Positions 28,214-37,733 of a stretch of DNA of 64,000 bases are shown in pieces. The stretch comes from Saccharopolyspora sp. NFXS83 (GTDB taxonomy: Bacteria > Actinomycetota > Actinomycetes > Mycobacteriales > Pseudonocardiaceae): contig NZ_JAPFGB010000002.1 in NCBI RefSeq assembly GCF_026241095.1, positions 115,823-179,822 of the forward strand, written 5' to 3'. The notes below the pieces were generated by a model. That model had not been told where the DNA came from. It made no database searches and saw only the letters and a program-made list of their open reading frames with translations. Both the position numbers and the translations under genes were made by a program. The number at the start of each line of letters is the position of its first letter. Position 1 is the stretch's first letter.

Positions 28214-29659
28214 CTACGGGGCGGAAGGACCGCAGGTCGGCGCGGCGGCGTCGGCGGACAGCAGTTTCAACGCCTCGACCAGCGTCCGCACGCCGAAACC
28301 CGTGCCGCCGTGCGGGATCTCGTCGTAGGGCCCCTCTGCGTTGAAGGCGGCGGCGGCGATGTCCAAGTGCGCCCACGGCGTCGTGGCCGGGACGAATTCC
28401 TGCAGGAACAACGCCGCCTGCACGGCGTCGCCTTCGCGGTGCGACGCGTTCACCCGGTCCGCCACCGCCGAGCGCAGGTGCCTGCGTTCGGCGGTGAGCA
28501 ACGGGAGCCGCCACAACGGTTCCCCCGCCCGGGCCGCGCCCGCCAGCACGGTGCCGGCCAGCTGCTCATCGTTCGCGAACACGGCACCTGCCCTGGTCCC
28601 CAGGGCCTGGGCCACCGCGGAGGTCAACGTGGCCACGTCGAGCACGGCCTCGCACCGCTCCGCCGCGTGGACCAGCACGTCCGCCAGCACCACGCGTCCC
28701 TCGTTGTCGGTGTCGACGATCTCGGTGGACGAACCGTCGACGTGCCGCACGACGTCTCCGACGCGCAACGCGGCACCGTCCGGCATGTTCTCGGCCAGCG
28801 GCAGGAACGCGTCGACGCGCACCGGCAACCCCAGCCGGGGTAGCGCGGCGAGCGCACCGACGACGGCGGCGGCACCTCCCATGTCGGATTTCATGGAGCG
28901 CATCCGCTCCGTCGGCTTGAGCGACAACCCGCCGGAGTCGAACGTGATCCCCTTTCCCACCAACCCGATCGACGGCTGGTCGTCGTCCGCATCGGCAGGC
29001 CCGTGGCTCAGGCGCACGAACCGCGGCGGCTGCCGCGACCCGCGCCCGACCGCGACGAGTCCGGCCAGGCCCAGTTCACCTGGATCCTCGTGGACAGCGC
29101 AGGTGAGCCCTTCGCGCTCGGCGATCCGCTGAATCCGGCGCGCGAACTCGGGTGGTGTCAACTCACCGCCGGGACAGTTGACGAGATCGCGGGCCAGGCA
29201 GGTGCCGGCGCAGGCGGCGAGGGCGGCGGCGACGGCCTCGTGCGCGCCGGTGACCACGACGACTTCTCGGAGCGTTCCGGTCCGCCCGTCGGAGCGGTGG
29301 CCGCCGTAGCGGTAACCGGCGAGCGCGGCACCTTCGGCCAGCGCGCATGCCTGATCGGCTTCAGAGAGGTCGTCCCCGTCCAGCGGCGCCAGGTCCAGGC
29401 GAAGCGTCCGCGCAGGCCCGGCAGCCCGGACGGCCGCGGCGGCGGCCCGCCGGAACGTCGCCGCGGTGGCCGAGCCGGACGGCCCCAGGCCGACGTTGAG
29501 CACCACCGCCCTTCCATCCTGGTCGGGTTCGGCGACGACCTGCCCCGGACGGGCCAGGAAGCCGCGCCGCCTGCAGAACGTGCTCACCGGTGTGCCCGCG
29601 TACCGGAGCCGGGCCACCGCATCCGCCGGTCGGCGCTGCGCTTCCGCCACGACGCGCAT
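28214..29659 (-). CDS. btmM: M17 leucyl aminopeptidase, bottromycin pathway (BtmM/BotP-like)
   Basis: Dizinc aminopeptidase that in bottromycin biosynthesis removes the initiator Met from the precursor and so exposes Gly1 for macroamidine formation. M17 signatures are intact: VGKGITFDSGGLSLKP, MKSDMGGAAAV and the metal/active-site motif NTDxEGR, here DTDNEGRVVLADVL. I chose ATG 29659 (481 aa), 7 nt after the btmL stop with GAGG upstream, rather than the in-frame ATG at 29698 inside btmL. Last gene of the minus-strand btm operon, converging with ccr. A housekeeping PepA is the alternative, but the position after btmL argues for the pathway role. Confidence 0.92.
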   Translation of the reverse strand: MRVVAEAQRRPADAVARLRYAGTPVSTFCRRRGFLARPGQVVAEPDQDGRAVVLNVGLGPSGSATAATFRRAAAAAVRAAGPARTLRLDLAPLDGDDLSEADQACALAEGAALAGYRYGGHRSDGRTGTLREVVVVTGAHEAVAAALAACAGTCLARDLVNCPGGELTPPEFARRIQRIAEREGLTCAVHEDPGELGLAGLVAVGRGSRQPPRFVRLSHGPADADDDQPSIGLVGKGITFDSGGLSLKPTERMRSMKSDMGGAAAVVGALAALPRLGLPVRVDAFLPLAENMPDGAALRVGDVVRHVDGSSTEIVDTDNEGRVVLADVLVHAAERCEAVLDVATLTSAVAQALGTRAGAVFANDEQLAGTVLAGAARAGEPLWRLPLLTAERRHLRSAVADRVNASHREGDAVQAALFLQEFVPATTPWAHLDIAAAAFNAEGPYDEIPHGGTGFGVRTLVEALKLLSADAAAPTCGPSAP

Positions 29660-29666
29660 GGTCGCC

Positions 29667-30206
29667 TCAAGCCCGCTCGTAGTTCGCGCCCGTCTCATCG
29701 CGCACCAGCAGACCGTCGTCGACCAGGGCTCGGCGCAAGCTCACCCAGTCGTCGAACCACTCACCGCAAAGCGCATTGACCTTCGGCTCCCGGTAGACCT
29801 CGCCCGGCGCGAACGATTCGGCCACCACTCCCAGCACCCTCGCACGCACCGCGTCGTCCCCCGGGATGGCCTTCAACCGGCCGCGGCGGAAGTAGACTCC
29901 CGCGCCGTCGCCGCCGTCCCGTCCGGAGATCCGCACTTCCAGCACGACGGCCTTCTGGAACGCGTCCTCGACCAATTCGTACCGGTTGGTCTCCCGCTCG
30001 ACAACGGCGATCCGGCCGTCCACCAGCTTCTGCAGCGCTCCAACGGCGGTGGTGGACCGCAGCTCGGCCCTCTCGGCGACCTCGTCCAAGGTGGTCGCGC
30101 CGAGCGCGAGGGCGGCGAAAGCGGCACGCCGCTCGGGCTGGGCGAGAACACCCACGATGTCGCCGCAGGTAAGCGGACGTTCTTCTGATTCGGTCGTGGT
30201 GCTCAT
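29667..30206 (-). CDS. btmL: DUF2087/winged-helix transcriptional regulator (BtmL-like)
   Basis: 179-aa regulator. The N-terminal half looks like an ArsR-type helix-turn-helix (TLDEVAERAELRSTTAVGALQKLV). The C-terminal half is DUF2087 (RLKAIPGDDAVRARVLGVV, then YREPKVNALCGEWFDDWVSLRRALVDDGLL). Bottromycin clusters carry a regulator in this position. The start has AAGGTGG a few bases upstream. A 350-bp gap precedes it with a perfect palindrome at 30241-30262, so it probably has its own promoter. The effector and direction of control cannot be told from sequence. Confidence 0.85.
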   Translation of the reverse strand: MSTTTESEERPLTCGDIVGVLAQPERRAAFAALALGATTLDEVAERAELRSTTAVGALQKLVDGRIAVVERETNRYELVEDAFQKAVVLEVRISGRDGGDGAGVYFRRGRLKAIPGDDAVRARVLGVVAESFAPGEVYREPKVNALCGEWFDDWVSLRRALVDDGLLVRDETGANYERA

Positions 30207-30556
30207 CTGTCCACCTTCGCGTCGCTGTTTCGCGGTTCCGCGCGGTTCTGGTCAACCGCGCTTTCCCGCGCCGCTTCCCCCGGACAGGCCCGCGGGAAGG
30301 AACCGGGTCGAAGGAATCGCCGACCGGACAACCGAGTTTCGACCGCAAGGCTTGGTCGACGTGGTCATCTTGGCGTTCGCGGACCCGGTCATCGGAGCAT
30401 AGCAGCGGCCCCGGACCGCCTTTCCGGAATGCGTGCCTCGGCTCCGCGCATCGCCGTTTCTCCTAGGAAGTGCCCAGTGGTGAACTCCGGGAGTGCTGCC
30501 TGCCCCGATCGGACGACCGCAGGATCCTGCTGTTGAACCCGCACCGATGCGGCGCA
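30207..30556. other. Intergenic region between btmK and btmL
   Basis: 350 bp, the longest gap inside the btm operon. It contains the palindrome at 30241-30262 and no credible gene. It probably separates an upstream btmC-K transcript from a btmL-M transcript. Confidence 0.6.
30241..30262. promoter_or_regulatory. Perfect 8-bp inverted repeat upstream of btmL
   Basis: GCGCGGTT, a 6-base spacer, then AACCGCGC. It lies 35 bp before the btmL start, where an operator or a 5'-UTR hairpin would be. It could be a binding site for BtmL itself or a terminator for the btmK transcript. There is no T-tract in either direction. Confidence 0.4.
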
Positions 30557-32473
30557 CTATTCGGACGCGAGGGTGAGGGGTATTTGCGCGCGAGGCCGCT
30601 TGGGCGTTCCCTGCGCGGGCGGCGCCCGGTGCGCGGAAGGATTCTCACGCACCGCGAGCGCGATCACCTTCGTGTTCTCCACGAACACCCACCGGCGACG
30701 CTCCCATTCCCGGAGCGTGTCCAGCACCGCCTGCCCCTCGAACCCTTCAGCCTCAAGATCCCGGAGACGCTTACCTCCGATCAACGCCCGGTACAACCGG
30801 GCATCCGCCCCGGTCAACGACACCACCCGCTGCTCCAGACCCGGCCGCCGATCCGTCAGCACCACCCGGGAAAAACCCAACCGATACGAAAAACGAGCCG
30901 ACCCATGATGCGCCCGCCACAACCGCACCCGCGCCGCCAACCGACGCCGCAACTCACCATTCCGCTCATCATCTTCGAACTCACCCTCAAAATGATAAGC
31001 AATGTTCCACAAATCCTCATCCGACAAACCAGGATAAGCAAACCGATACCCCGGAAACGGACTCGACAACACCAACCCGAAAGACTCCGGAGACTCCACG
31101 TACGGACTGAACCGGTCGAAGTGCACGACCAGAAATTCGTTGTCCGGAGGTTCCAGATGGGTCAACGAGGGCACCAGATCCACTTGCGCGCTCAAGGACG
31201 ACGGGGACTCCGCGGGGTAGCCGGTGAGGATGTTCCAGACCGAGCGCACACCGTACTCCGCGCAGCCGAGGAGGAAGCGCACGTTCTGGAACGCCGTCGA
31301 CCCCTTCTTCAACGCCCGCAACCCCTCCGTGCTCAAACTCTCGATCCCCGGCTGCACCGACCGCACCCCCGCCCGCCGCATCCGACGAACATCAGCCCAC
31401 TCCATGTTCGCCTTCACCTCGAAGAACAACGAGTGATCCGTCCCCAACTCCTCCACCAACGGCAACGCCGAATCCAAATAACCCATGTCCAAGATGTTGT
31501 CCACCGCAAAAAAATCCAACACCCCGTACCTACTCATCAACTGCCGCAACTCACCCGCCACCGAATCCGGATGCTTACTGCGAAAACGCATCGTCGCACC
31601 ATTCAAACCACAAAACGTGCAATGCGTCTTCGCACCCCACCAACACCCCCGCGAAAACTCAACCGGCAACGTCACCTCCGGCTCCAGCTCCGAAACACCC
31701 GAACTGCTGATCTGTTCGAAGAAGCCGTCGTAGTTCGGCGTAGGTGCGCTCAACCGCTCGGCGGCCGGCACCACCCCGGCAGGTCGTGCGGGAGCGGCGT
31801 CGCCCCGGGTGCGGAGCCTGCCGGTCGACTGCGGTGGGACGCCGGCGGCGACCTGCTGCAACAACGCCACGAAAGCGTCCTCACCCGGACCGTCGACCAC
31901 CGCGTCCACCTCCGGGAAATTCGCCAGCAGCGCACGCCCCATCGGCCCCTCGCAATTGCTGCCACCCAGCACGATCGTGCCGCCGAACCCCTCCTCCCGG
32001 AGCCGCCGCGCCACCGCCAACGTCGGTCCGTTCTGGCTGAACGTGGTGGTGAACCCGACGACGCCCGGCTGGTCGTGCAGCAACGCCGCTACCGTCCGCT
32101 CGACGTGCCGATCCGCCACCTCCCGAAGCGAATCGATCAACGAGATCGAGGACTCGTCCACCTGCTTGGAACGCAGCAGCGCGAAGTACCGGTCCCGGTC
32201 AGCGGCATCGCAGTCGCGTCGGGAGTAGATCCAGTCCCCGGCCGACAAGTGGTACAGGCCCTCCGCGATCGACTCGTAAGCAGCCGCCCACCGGGCGGGT
32301 TCGTACCCCAGCATCCGCTGCGCCAGCCCGTAGAAATCGAGGTACGCGTAGTGCGAGGTCACCTGCCACCCCTGCGCCTCGGCGACCGAACGCAGGATTC
32401 CGACCTGGATCGACGGCCGCGTCACGTTGTTCCACGGCATCGAGACGAGGGCCGCTCGACCAACATCGCTCAT
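30557..32473 (-). CDS. btmK: B12-dependent radical SAM C-methyltransferase (BtmK-like, proline)
   Basis: 638-aa enzyme of the RiPP-maturation radical SAM class 1 family. The N-terminal 220 residues form a cobalamin-binding-like region (GGTIVLGGSNCEGPMGRALL). The [4Fe-4S] motif is the family's C-x7-C-x2-C, in GCWWGAKTHCTFCG. In characterised clusters the enzyme at this position methylates Pro2 of the core; that assignment rests on gene order. ATG 32473 has GAGGAA upstream and follows the P450 stop by 9 nt. Three blocks of the gene (30577-31120, 31253-31686, 31841-32019) are almost identical in DNA to btmC, while the segments between them differ. The shared blocks use more A-rich codons than their surroundings. 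Confidence 0.93.
   Translation of the reverse strand: MSDVGRAALVSMPWNNVTRPSIQVGILRSVAEAQGWQVTSHYAYLDFYGLAQRMLGYEPARWAAAYESIAEGLYHLSAGDWIYSRRDCDAADRDRYFALLRSKQVDESSISLIDSLREVADRHVERTVAALLHDQPGVVGFTTTFSQNGPTLAVARRLREEGFGGTIVLGGSNCEGPMGRALLANFPEVDAVVDGPGEDAFVALLQQVAAGVPPQSTGRLRTRGDAAPARPAGVVPAAERLSAPTPNYDGFFEQISSSGVSELEPEVTLPVEFSRGCWWGAKTHCTFCGLNGATMRFRSKHPDSVAGELRQLMSRYGVLDFFAVDNILDMGYLDSALPLVEELGTDHSLFFEVKANMEWADVRRMRRAGVRSVQPGIESLSTEGLRALKKGSTAFQNVRFLLGCAEYGVRSVWNILTGYPAESPSSLSAQVDLVPSLTHLEPPDNEFLVVHFDRFSPYVESPESFGLVLSSPFPGYRFAYPGLSDEDLWNIAYHFEGEFEDDERNGELRRRLAARVRLWRAHHGSARFSYRLGFSRVVLTDRRPGLEQRVVSLTGADARLYRALIGGKRLRDLEAEGFEGQAVLDTLREWERRRWVFVENTKVIALAVRENPSAHRAPPAQGTPKRPRAQIPLTLASE
30577..32019 (-). 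repeat. Mosaic near-identical blocks shared with btmC
   Basis: By eye, 30577-31120 matches 40475-41018 with one substitution in 544 bp. 31253-31686 matches 41145-41578 with one substitution in 434 bp. 31841-32019 matches 41736-41914 with none in 179 bp. The stretches between are clearly diverged and differ slightly in length. The pattern fits gene conversion between two paralogues about 9.9 kb apart. Confidence 0.9.
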
Positions 32474-32482
32474 AGTCGTTCC

Positions 32483-33667
32483 TCACCAGACCAACCGCAG
32501 ATCGTAGGCGTTGCGCAGGAACGGCGGCACCTCGTCCGCGGACGGCGGCAATCGGTACTGCGGGATTCGCTCATGCCACTCGTCCAACGCCGTGTGCAGC
32601 TGGGCCCGCGCGAACCCGGCCCCGGCGCACTGGTGGTGCCCGGTGCCGAAGGCGATGTGCGGGTTCTTCTCGCGCTCGAAGCGGACCCGCTCGGGGTCCG
32701 GGAACACCTCCGGGTCGTGGTTGGCCAGCGCCAGCGGCAACAGCACCGTCTGACCGTGCCCGGCGACGCTGCCCGCCCCGTCTCGCGCCGCTTTGCGGCC
32801 CGGGTACATGCAGGAGAACACCCGCAGGAACTCCTCCACCGCCGCCGGTCGCACCTCGCGGTCAGCGACGAACCGCGCGCGGTCCTCGTCGTGGTGGGCG
32901 AGGTGCTGCACGGCGTTGGACATGTGGTTCACCGTCGAGTCGACGCCCGCCAGGAACAGCACCGACAGGAGGGAGATCCGGTCCTCGTCGGTGATGGGAA
33001 CACCGTCGATCTCCCAGTCGAAAGTCGCGGTGACCAAGTCGTCGGCCGGTTCGGCGCGGCGCAGTTCCACGTTCTTGCGAACGTAGGCGTCCAGCCCGGG
33101 CAGGCCGACCTCGGAGTGGAACGCCGCTTCCCGCGGATCCGGCTCGTACCGCGACGCGATCATGCCGAGATTGATCCGCAGCAGGTGGTCGAGGTCGTCG
33201 ACTGGCCAGCCGACGGCCACCATCAAGTTCTCCAGCACGTACGGCCGGGCGAAATCCTCGTTGAACGAGGCCGAACCCCGGCCGATCAATGCCTCGATCC
33301 GACGCTGGGCGTTGGCGCGGATCGTCGGCTGCAGTTCGCGCACGCGCTGGGGCGTGAACCACGCTCCCAGTTTGCGGCGCCACTGCGCGTGCTCGCCGCC
33401 ATCGATGGTCAGCGGAACCCACCGCTCGTCGTCGGCGCCTTCGGCCGCGCTGACGCGCTCCACCGTGAACTGCTCCTCGTCGCGGAACGCATCGCAGATC
33501 TTTCCGTACTCGGTGAACACCCAGAACCCGTCGCCACTGCCGCTGTAGAACGCGCCGTCGCGCGCGTGCTCAGCCGCTGCCCGGCGGTATTCCGCGGGAG
33601 AGTTGAAGAAGTCGAAGTCCGCTGCCGCGGCCTGCTTCGTCGCATGTGGACATTCGTCAGCCTGCAC
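32483..33667 (-). CDS. btmJ: Cytochrome P450 (BtmJ-like, thiazoline oxidative decarboxylase)
   Basis: In bottromycin biosynthesis this P450 carries out the final oxidative decarboxylation that converts the C-terminal thiazoline acid to a thiazole. Motifs present: I-helix LFLAGVDSTVNHM, K-helix ExxR (EEFLR) and the haem-thiolate loop FGTGHHQCAG. I prefer GTG 33667 (394 aa), with AGAGG six bases upstream. ATG 33685 is possible; the longer open frame to 33802 lies inside the upstream gene. It overlaps the btmI stop by 11 bp, so the two are probably coupled. Confidence 0.93.
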   Translation of the reverse strand: MQADECPHATKQAAAADFDFFNSPAEYRRAAAEHARDGAFYSGSGDGFWVFTEYGKICDAFRDEEQFTVERVSAAEGADDERWVPLTIDGGEHAQWRRKLGAWFTPQRVRELQPTIRANAQRRIEALIGRGSASFNEDFARPYVLENLMVAVGWPVDDLDHLLRINLGMIASRYEPDPREAAFHSEVGLPGLDAYVRKNVELRRAEPADDLVTATFDWEIDGVPITDEDRISLLSVLFLAGVDSTVNHMSNAVQHLAHHDEDRARFVADREVRPAAVEEFLRVFSCMYPGRKAARDGAGSVAGHGQTVLLPLALANHDPEVFPDPERVRFEREKNPHIAFGTGHHQCAGAGFARAQLHTALDEWHERIPQYRLPPSADEVPPFLRNAYDLRLVW

Positions 33668-35054
33668 CTGCCACCTCTTTCTCATGTTGGACGCCGGTCG
33701 CGTCGAGCTCGCCCCGCGGCCACACGGCGGCGTCGAGCCCGGCAGCCGCCAGCCGCAGTTGCCACAGGTGATCCAAGTCGTCCGAGTCGAGCAGGACACC
33801 ATCGATCAGCACGCCGTCCGGCCGAGCCAACGCGGCGACGTCCCCGGTGGGCGCGCGCCGGTACAGGACCATGTCGGAAGGAGGCCGCCACCCCATGACG
33901 TCGTGGGCCTCGGTCGTCGCGGCGCGCAGCAATCCCGCCCTGCCGACCCCCGCCCTCGAGAGTTCGGCCAGTTCCTTGTGGAACGACGGTCCCGCGACGA
34001 CGAACGGGTTTCCGCAGTCGGTGCCGACCAGCAACCGCGCACCGGCATCGGCCACGCCACGGGTGAGCGCACCGAGCCGGTCGATCAGATCGCCGCGCTC
34101 CTGCGCCGCGGCCGGGTCTGTCCGCAGCGCTTCGCGTGCTGCGACGCTCCAGCTCCGCTGGCGGCCTCCGGTTGCCATCCGCAACGCCGTCCGCGAGGGA
34201 CGGGTGCGGCGCCGCTCCCCGGTCAGCGCCCGCCAAGCGGTCAGCGTCGGGCACACGAAATGCCCGTCGAAACCGTCGGTGCCAGCGGCTGGGCCGGACT
34301 CCCACCGCTGCAGCGCTTCGGCCAGCGTGGGCCAACGCTCGGACGGCGGGCGGCGGAAGACGTTCGGCACGATCCCGTAGAGGTGTTCGGTGGAACGCAT
34401 CCCCCGGCGGGCCACATCCCCCGGGACGCGTTCAGGCACGTGTCCGACGACCGGCACACCCGCCTCCTCCGCCGCTCGGACGAGTTCGGCGAACACCGGT
34501 CCTTCGAGGTCGTCGTACACCTTGATGCCGTCGAAGCCGAACGCGAGCGCTTCGCTGACGACGTGTCGTACTGCTCGTGAGTCCGCGGCGATCGTGGCCG
34601 CTTCCGGCACTCGGGTGCGCGGACCGTCGACGACCGCCGTGGCGACCCACGGCCTCGGGAGCACGGCACTTCTGGCCCGGTGCACCCCGGCGGTGTAGAG
34701 GTGCGCCGGTTCACCCCACATCTGGCGATACCCGGTGACGCCGTAGGCGAGCAGACCGGCGAGGTCGCACACCGACGACATGTGCGCGTGGGCGTCGACG
34801 AAACCCGGCGCCGCGAACCACTCGCACACCGCACCGGGTGCGCGGGCAGGCCCCCGGTCCACGACGACCCCGTCGGCCACCGCCAGCTCGCGCGGTGCGG
34901 AGATCCGGCCGGTCGTCGCGTCGATCAGGCCGACCGCGGGCAGGACGTGATCACGACCGCGGCTCGCCCAGTCCTCCAGGAGGGAGACGATCCGATCCCC
35001 CGCGGGCAGCAGACCTGTACGGCTGCCCCACAGCGCGTCCTCGACCCGGGTCAT
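33657..35054 (-). CDS. btmI: Metal-dependent amidohydrolase (BtmI/BotAH-like), follower peptide removal
   Basis: 465 aa. Family role: hydrolyses the peptide bond after the thiazoline, removing the follower peptide and making macroamidine formation irreversible. The amidohydrolase fold is seen in the N-terminal metal motif GFVDAHAHM (His89, His91), later His-containing strands (VVGHVPE, STEHLYG) and the metal Asp in LLVGTDCGNPFVVAG. The start ATG overlaps the btmH stop (TGATG at 35052-35056). Unlike the D-aminoacylases, its neighbours all belong to the bottromycin pathway. Confidence 0.93.
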   Translation of the reverse strand: MTRVEDALWGSRTGLLPAGDRIVSLLEDWASRGRDHVLPAVGLIDATTGRISAPRELAVADGVVVDRGPARAPGAVCEWFAAPGFVDAHAHMSSVCDLAGLLAYGVTGYRQMWGEPAHLYTAGVHRARSAVLPRPWVATAVVDGPRTRVPEAATIAADSRAVRHVVSEALAFGFDGIKVYDDLEGPVFAELVRAAEEAGVPVVGHVPERVPGDVARRGMRSTEHLYGIVPNVFRRPPSERWPTLAEALQRWESGPAAGTDGFDGHFVCPTLTAWRALTGERRRTRPSRTALRMATGGRQRSWSVAAREALRTDPAAAQERGDLIDRLGALTRGVADAGARLLVGTDCGNPFVVAGPSFHKELAELSRAGVGRAGLLRAATTEAHDVMGWRPPSDMVLYRRAPTGDVAALARPDGVLIDGVLLDSDDLDHLWQLRLAAAGLDAAVWPRGELDATGVQHEKEVAGAG

Positions 35055-35848
35055 CAGCCCCCCGCTCCGGTGCCGAGCAGACCGGCGACCCGGGCACCGA
35101 CCTCCGCGACGCGGGCCGCGGCGCGCACTCTCGTCCGGTCGTCGACGAGCCACAGCTGCGCGCCGAGCCGCCGCGCACCGGCCTGGAACGTGTCCAGTTC
35201 GCCGTCCCCGTTCGCGGTGATCAGCACGAGCTCTTGGCCGGCGAACCCGCGGCGGGCGCCGCGGTCCGAGCCGTGCAGCAGGCCGCGCGTCGCCGCCGCG
35301 ACCTCCGCTCTGTCGACCCGGTCGCAGGCCGAGACCATCCACCGCGGAGCACCGGCCGCGGTGAAGTGGTCGGTCAAGTAGGCGTGCCCCCGCCCACCGG
35401 CGATGGCCGCGGCCTCGTCCTCGACCGCGTCGACCGGGATCTCCACCCTCTCCCCGTGCGCGCAGAACGAGAACACCCGGGACACGCGGGGATCCACCTC
35501 GGCTGTCAGCAACCCGACGCGACCGCCGAAGTACAGGCCGAACAGGCTGCAGCTCGGATGCGCGAACGCGTCGAGCACGGCTTGCACGTCCTCGACGTAC
35601 CGGTCGACGGCGTGAGCCTCAGCGGTGCCGACGCGTTCGCTCGCGCCGCGCCCCCGCAGGTCGAAGGCGATCAGCTCAGCACCCGGTAGTGCGTCGAAGA
35701 ATCCCGATTCGGGCCACACCCCGATGTCCATGGCCACGCCGTGGATGAGCACGACGGGCTCACCGCGGCCGGGCCGCCGCACGCCGCGGACGAGCGTGCC
35801 GTCCCTCGACGTCGCCTCGAAGCGCTCGAGTTCGTCATGCCGTCGCAC
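35054..35848 (-). CDS. btmH: Atypical alpha/beta-hydrolase, aspartate epimerase (BtmH/BotH-like)
   Basis: 264-aa alpha/beta-hydrolase fold (VVLIHGVAMDIGVW, LIAFDLRGRGAS). The nucleophile elbow, normally G-x-S-x-G, reads GLYFGG with Tyr at residue 106, and no conserved C-terminal His is seen, so it cannot be a classical serine hydrolase. This fits the bottromycin enzyme BotH, which lacks the triad and epimerises Asp7 next to the thiazoline. GTG 35848 has GGGAGG five bases upstream and overlaps the btmG stop by 14 bp. Confidence 0.92.
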   Translation of the reverse strand: MRRHDELERFEATSRDGTLVRGVRRPGRGEPVVLIHGVAMDIGVWPESGFFDALPGAELIAFDLRGRGASERVGTAEAHAVDRYVEDVQAVLDAFAHPSCSLFGLYFGGRVGLLTAEVDPRVSRVFSFCAHGERVEIPVDAVEDEAAAIAGGRGHAYLTDHFTAAGAPRWMVSACDRVDRAEVAAATRGLLHGSDRGARRGFAGQELVLITANGDGELDTFQAGARRLGAQLWLVDDRTRVRAAARVAEVGARVAGLLGTGAGG

Positions 35849-37733
35849 TACGACCTCCCAGCGCGACCGCCCGGCCCAGTTCGTCGCGACCGCTGTCGTG
35901 CACGGCCAGTACCAGGCCGCGCGGTCCTTCGGAGTAGACCCAGCCGCACTCCTGCCACTCGCGCAAGCGGTCGCGCACCTCTGATTCCGACCGGGCTCGC
36001 TCCGCCGCGTGATCCACCGCCTGGTTGACCCGGCCCCCGTGGACCAGCGCCCGGAACAGCACGTCCTCCCATCCCCGCAGGACGTGCCGTCCCCTGCCCA
36101 CCTGGGGCCGGTGGTCGAACAGGACGGTCAGGTCCGGGCCGAACCGGTAGTTGAAGCGGGACTGCCCGTGCAGCTTCTTCCAGAGCCCGACGCGTGCCCC
36201 CAAGCGGCGGCGTAGTGCGAGCATCGACTCGCCACCTGCGTCCCCGACCTCCGCGTGGTCGAAGGAGTAGGCCATCGCTTCCCGCTCGGCATCGTGGCCG
36301 GGATGGGTGAACCGGTACTTGCGCTCCGGGCCGGTGAGCTCGATGCCGAACTCGCCGGGGTTCTCGAAGTACGGGCTGTAGCGATCCACCCGGACCTTGC
36401 TCACCGTCGACGGCGGCGCCAAGTGCGGCAGGAACGGGATCAGCCGCAGCTGCTCGTCCAGCATCTCCGGCGTCTCCCCCGGCATCGCCGACAGCAGGTT
36501 CCACCGCGCATCGATGCCCAATTCCCGGCAGAGCACCAGGAAGCGCAGGTTGTGGAATCCCGTGGCGCCCTTGCGCAGCAGCTTCAGCGAGCCGGTGCTG
36601 AGGCTTTCGATGCCGGGCTGCACCATCGTCACACCTGCTGCGCGCAGCTCCCCCAGTGCTTTGGGGCTCAAGTTCGCCTTCACCTCGAAGAAGGTGGTGA
36701 CATCGACTTCCGCTTCGGCGAGCGCGGCCAGGCCGTTGTCGTCCTTCGCCAGGATCGTGTCGACCGCGTAGGTGTCCAGGACCCCGTGGCGCTCGGTCAG
36801 CTCGCGCAATGCGTGCACGAGCTGCGTGCCCGCCCTGCTCCGGTACGGCATGCCGCTGCCGTTCTCGCCGCAGAACGTGCACTGCATCTTCTCGCCCCAC
36901 CAACACCCGCGGGACATCTGGAAGGGCAGTGCCACGTTCGGAACGATCAGGTCGCGCCACGGGAACCGCTCCAGGCGCTCGAAGTACTCGTCGTAGCGCG
37001 GAACCGGGGTCGCCTCCATCGATTGCACCACCGGCGGCGACACGACGAGGTCCTCCCCATCGCGCAACACCATTCCGGGGGCCGATTTCAGCTCCGCCAC
37101 CGTCCCGGCCTCGCTGATCGCGGTCACCGCCGCTTCTCCTTCGCCCTGCACGACCGCGTCGACGAAGCGGTAGGAGCGCATCACCGCCTCACCCATCGGC
37201 CGGTCGCAGTTCGCACCACCGAGGAAGACGAATCGCTCCGGCGCCCGGTCCTTGAGTGCCCTGGCGATCGCCAGGGCCGGGATCAGCTGGCTGAACGAGG
37301 TGGTGAACCCGAAGCACTCCGCACCGGTCGCCAGCAGCGAGTCCGCGAACGCGGTCACGAACCCGGCAGCCTCCTGGCGCATCGACATCACGAAGCTCAC
37401 CAGGTCGGGGGCCACACCCCGCTCTCCGAGGAAAGCGGCGTACTCCTCGCGCACCGCCGCCTCGTCGGCGTCCTCGGGCGCGACCATGGAACCGAAGATC
37501 CAGTCACCGACGCCGAGGCCGTAGAGTTCTTCGCCGATCGTGTCGTAGATCGCGATGAACTGCTCGGGGGCGCGATCGGACACGCCGATCACGTACTCGA
37601 ACCAGTCCAGGTAGGCGTACTCGCAGGTGATGGGGTCACCCGTGCCCTGGGCCGCCAACCCGCCGAGGGTGGCGATCTGGATGGACGGCCGATAGAGGCT
37701 GTTCCACGGCGGAGCCACCAGCACCGTTCTCAT
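35835..37733 (-). CDS. btmG: B12-dependent radical SAM C-methyltransferase (BtmG-like, valine)
   Basis: 632-aa member of the same family as btmC and btmK, but clearly diverged from both. It has a cobalamin-binding-like N-terminus (FVFLGGANCDRPMGEAVM) and the C-x7-C-x2-C cluster motif in GCWWGEKMQCTFCG, followed by VQPGIESLSTGSLKLLRKG. The enzyme in this position of known clusters methylates the core valines to tert-leucine. ATG 37733 overlaps the btmF stop (ATGA). Unlike the other two copies it has no shared DNA blocks and keeps the high-GC codon use of its neighbours. Confidence 0.93.
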   Translation of the reverse strand: MRTVLVAPPWNSLYRPSIQIATLGGLAAQGTGDPITCEYAYLDWFEYVIGVSDRAPEQFIAIYDTIGEELYGLGVGDWIFGSMVAPEDADEAAVREEYAAFLGERGVAPDLVSFVMSMRQEAAGFVTAFADSLLATGAECFGFTTSFSQLIPALAIARALKDRAPERFVFLGGANCDRPMGEAVMRSYRFVDAVVQGEGEAAVTAISEAGTVAELKSAPGMVLRDGEDLVVSPPVVQSMEATPVPRYDEYFERLERFPWRDLIVPNVALPFQMSRGCWWGEKMQCTFCGENGSGMPYRSRAGTQLVHALRELTERHGVLDTYAVDTILAKDDNGLAALAEAEVDVTTFFEVKANLSPKALGELRAAGVTMVQPGIESLSTGSLKLLRKGATGFHNLRFLVLCRELGIDARWNLLSAMPGETPEMLDEQLRLIPFLPHLAPPSTVSKVRVDRYSPYFENPGEFGIELTGPERKYRFTHPGHDAEREAMAYSFDHAEVGDAGGESMLALRRRLGARVGLWKKLHGQSRFNYRFGPDLTVLFDHRPQVGRGRHVLRGWEDVLFRALVHGGRVNQAVDHAAERARSESEVRDRLREWQECGWVYSEGPRGLVLAVHDSGRDELGRAVALGGRSATA

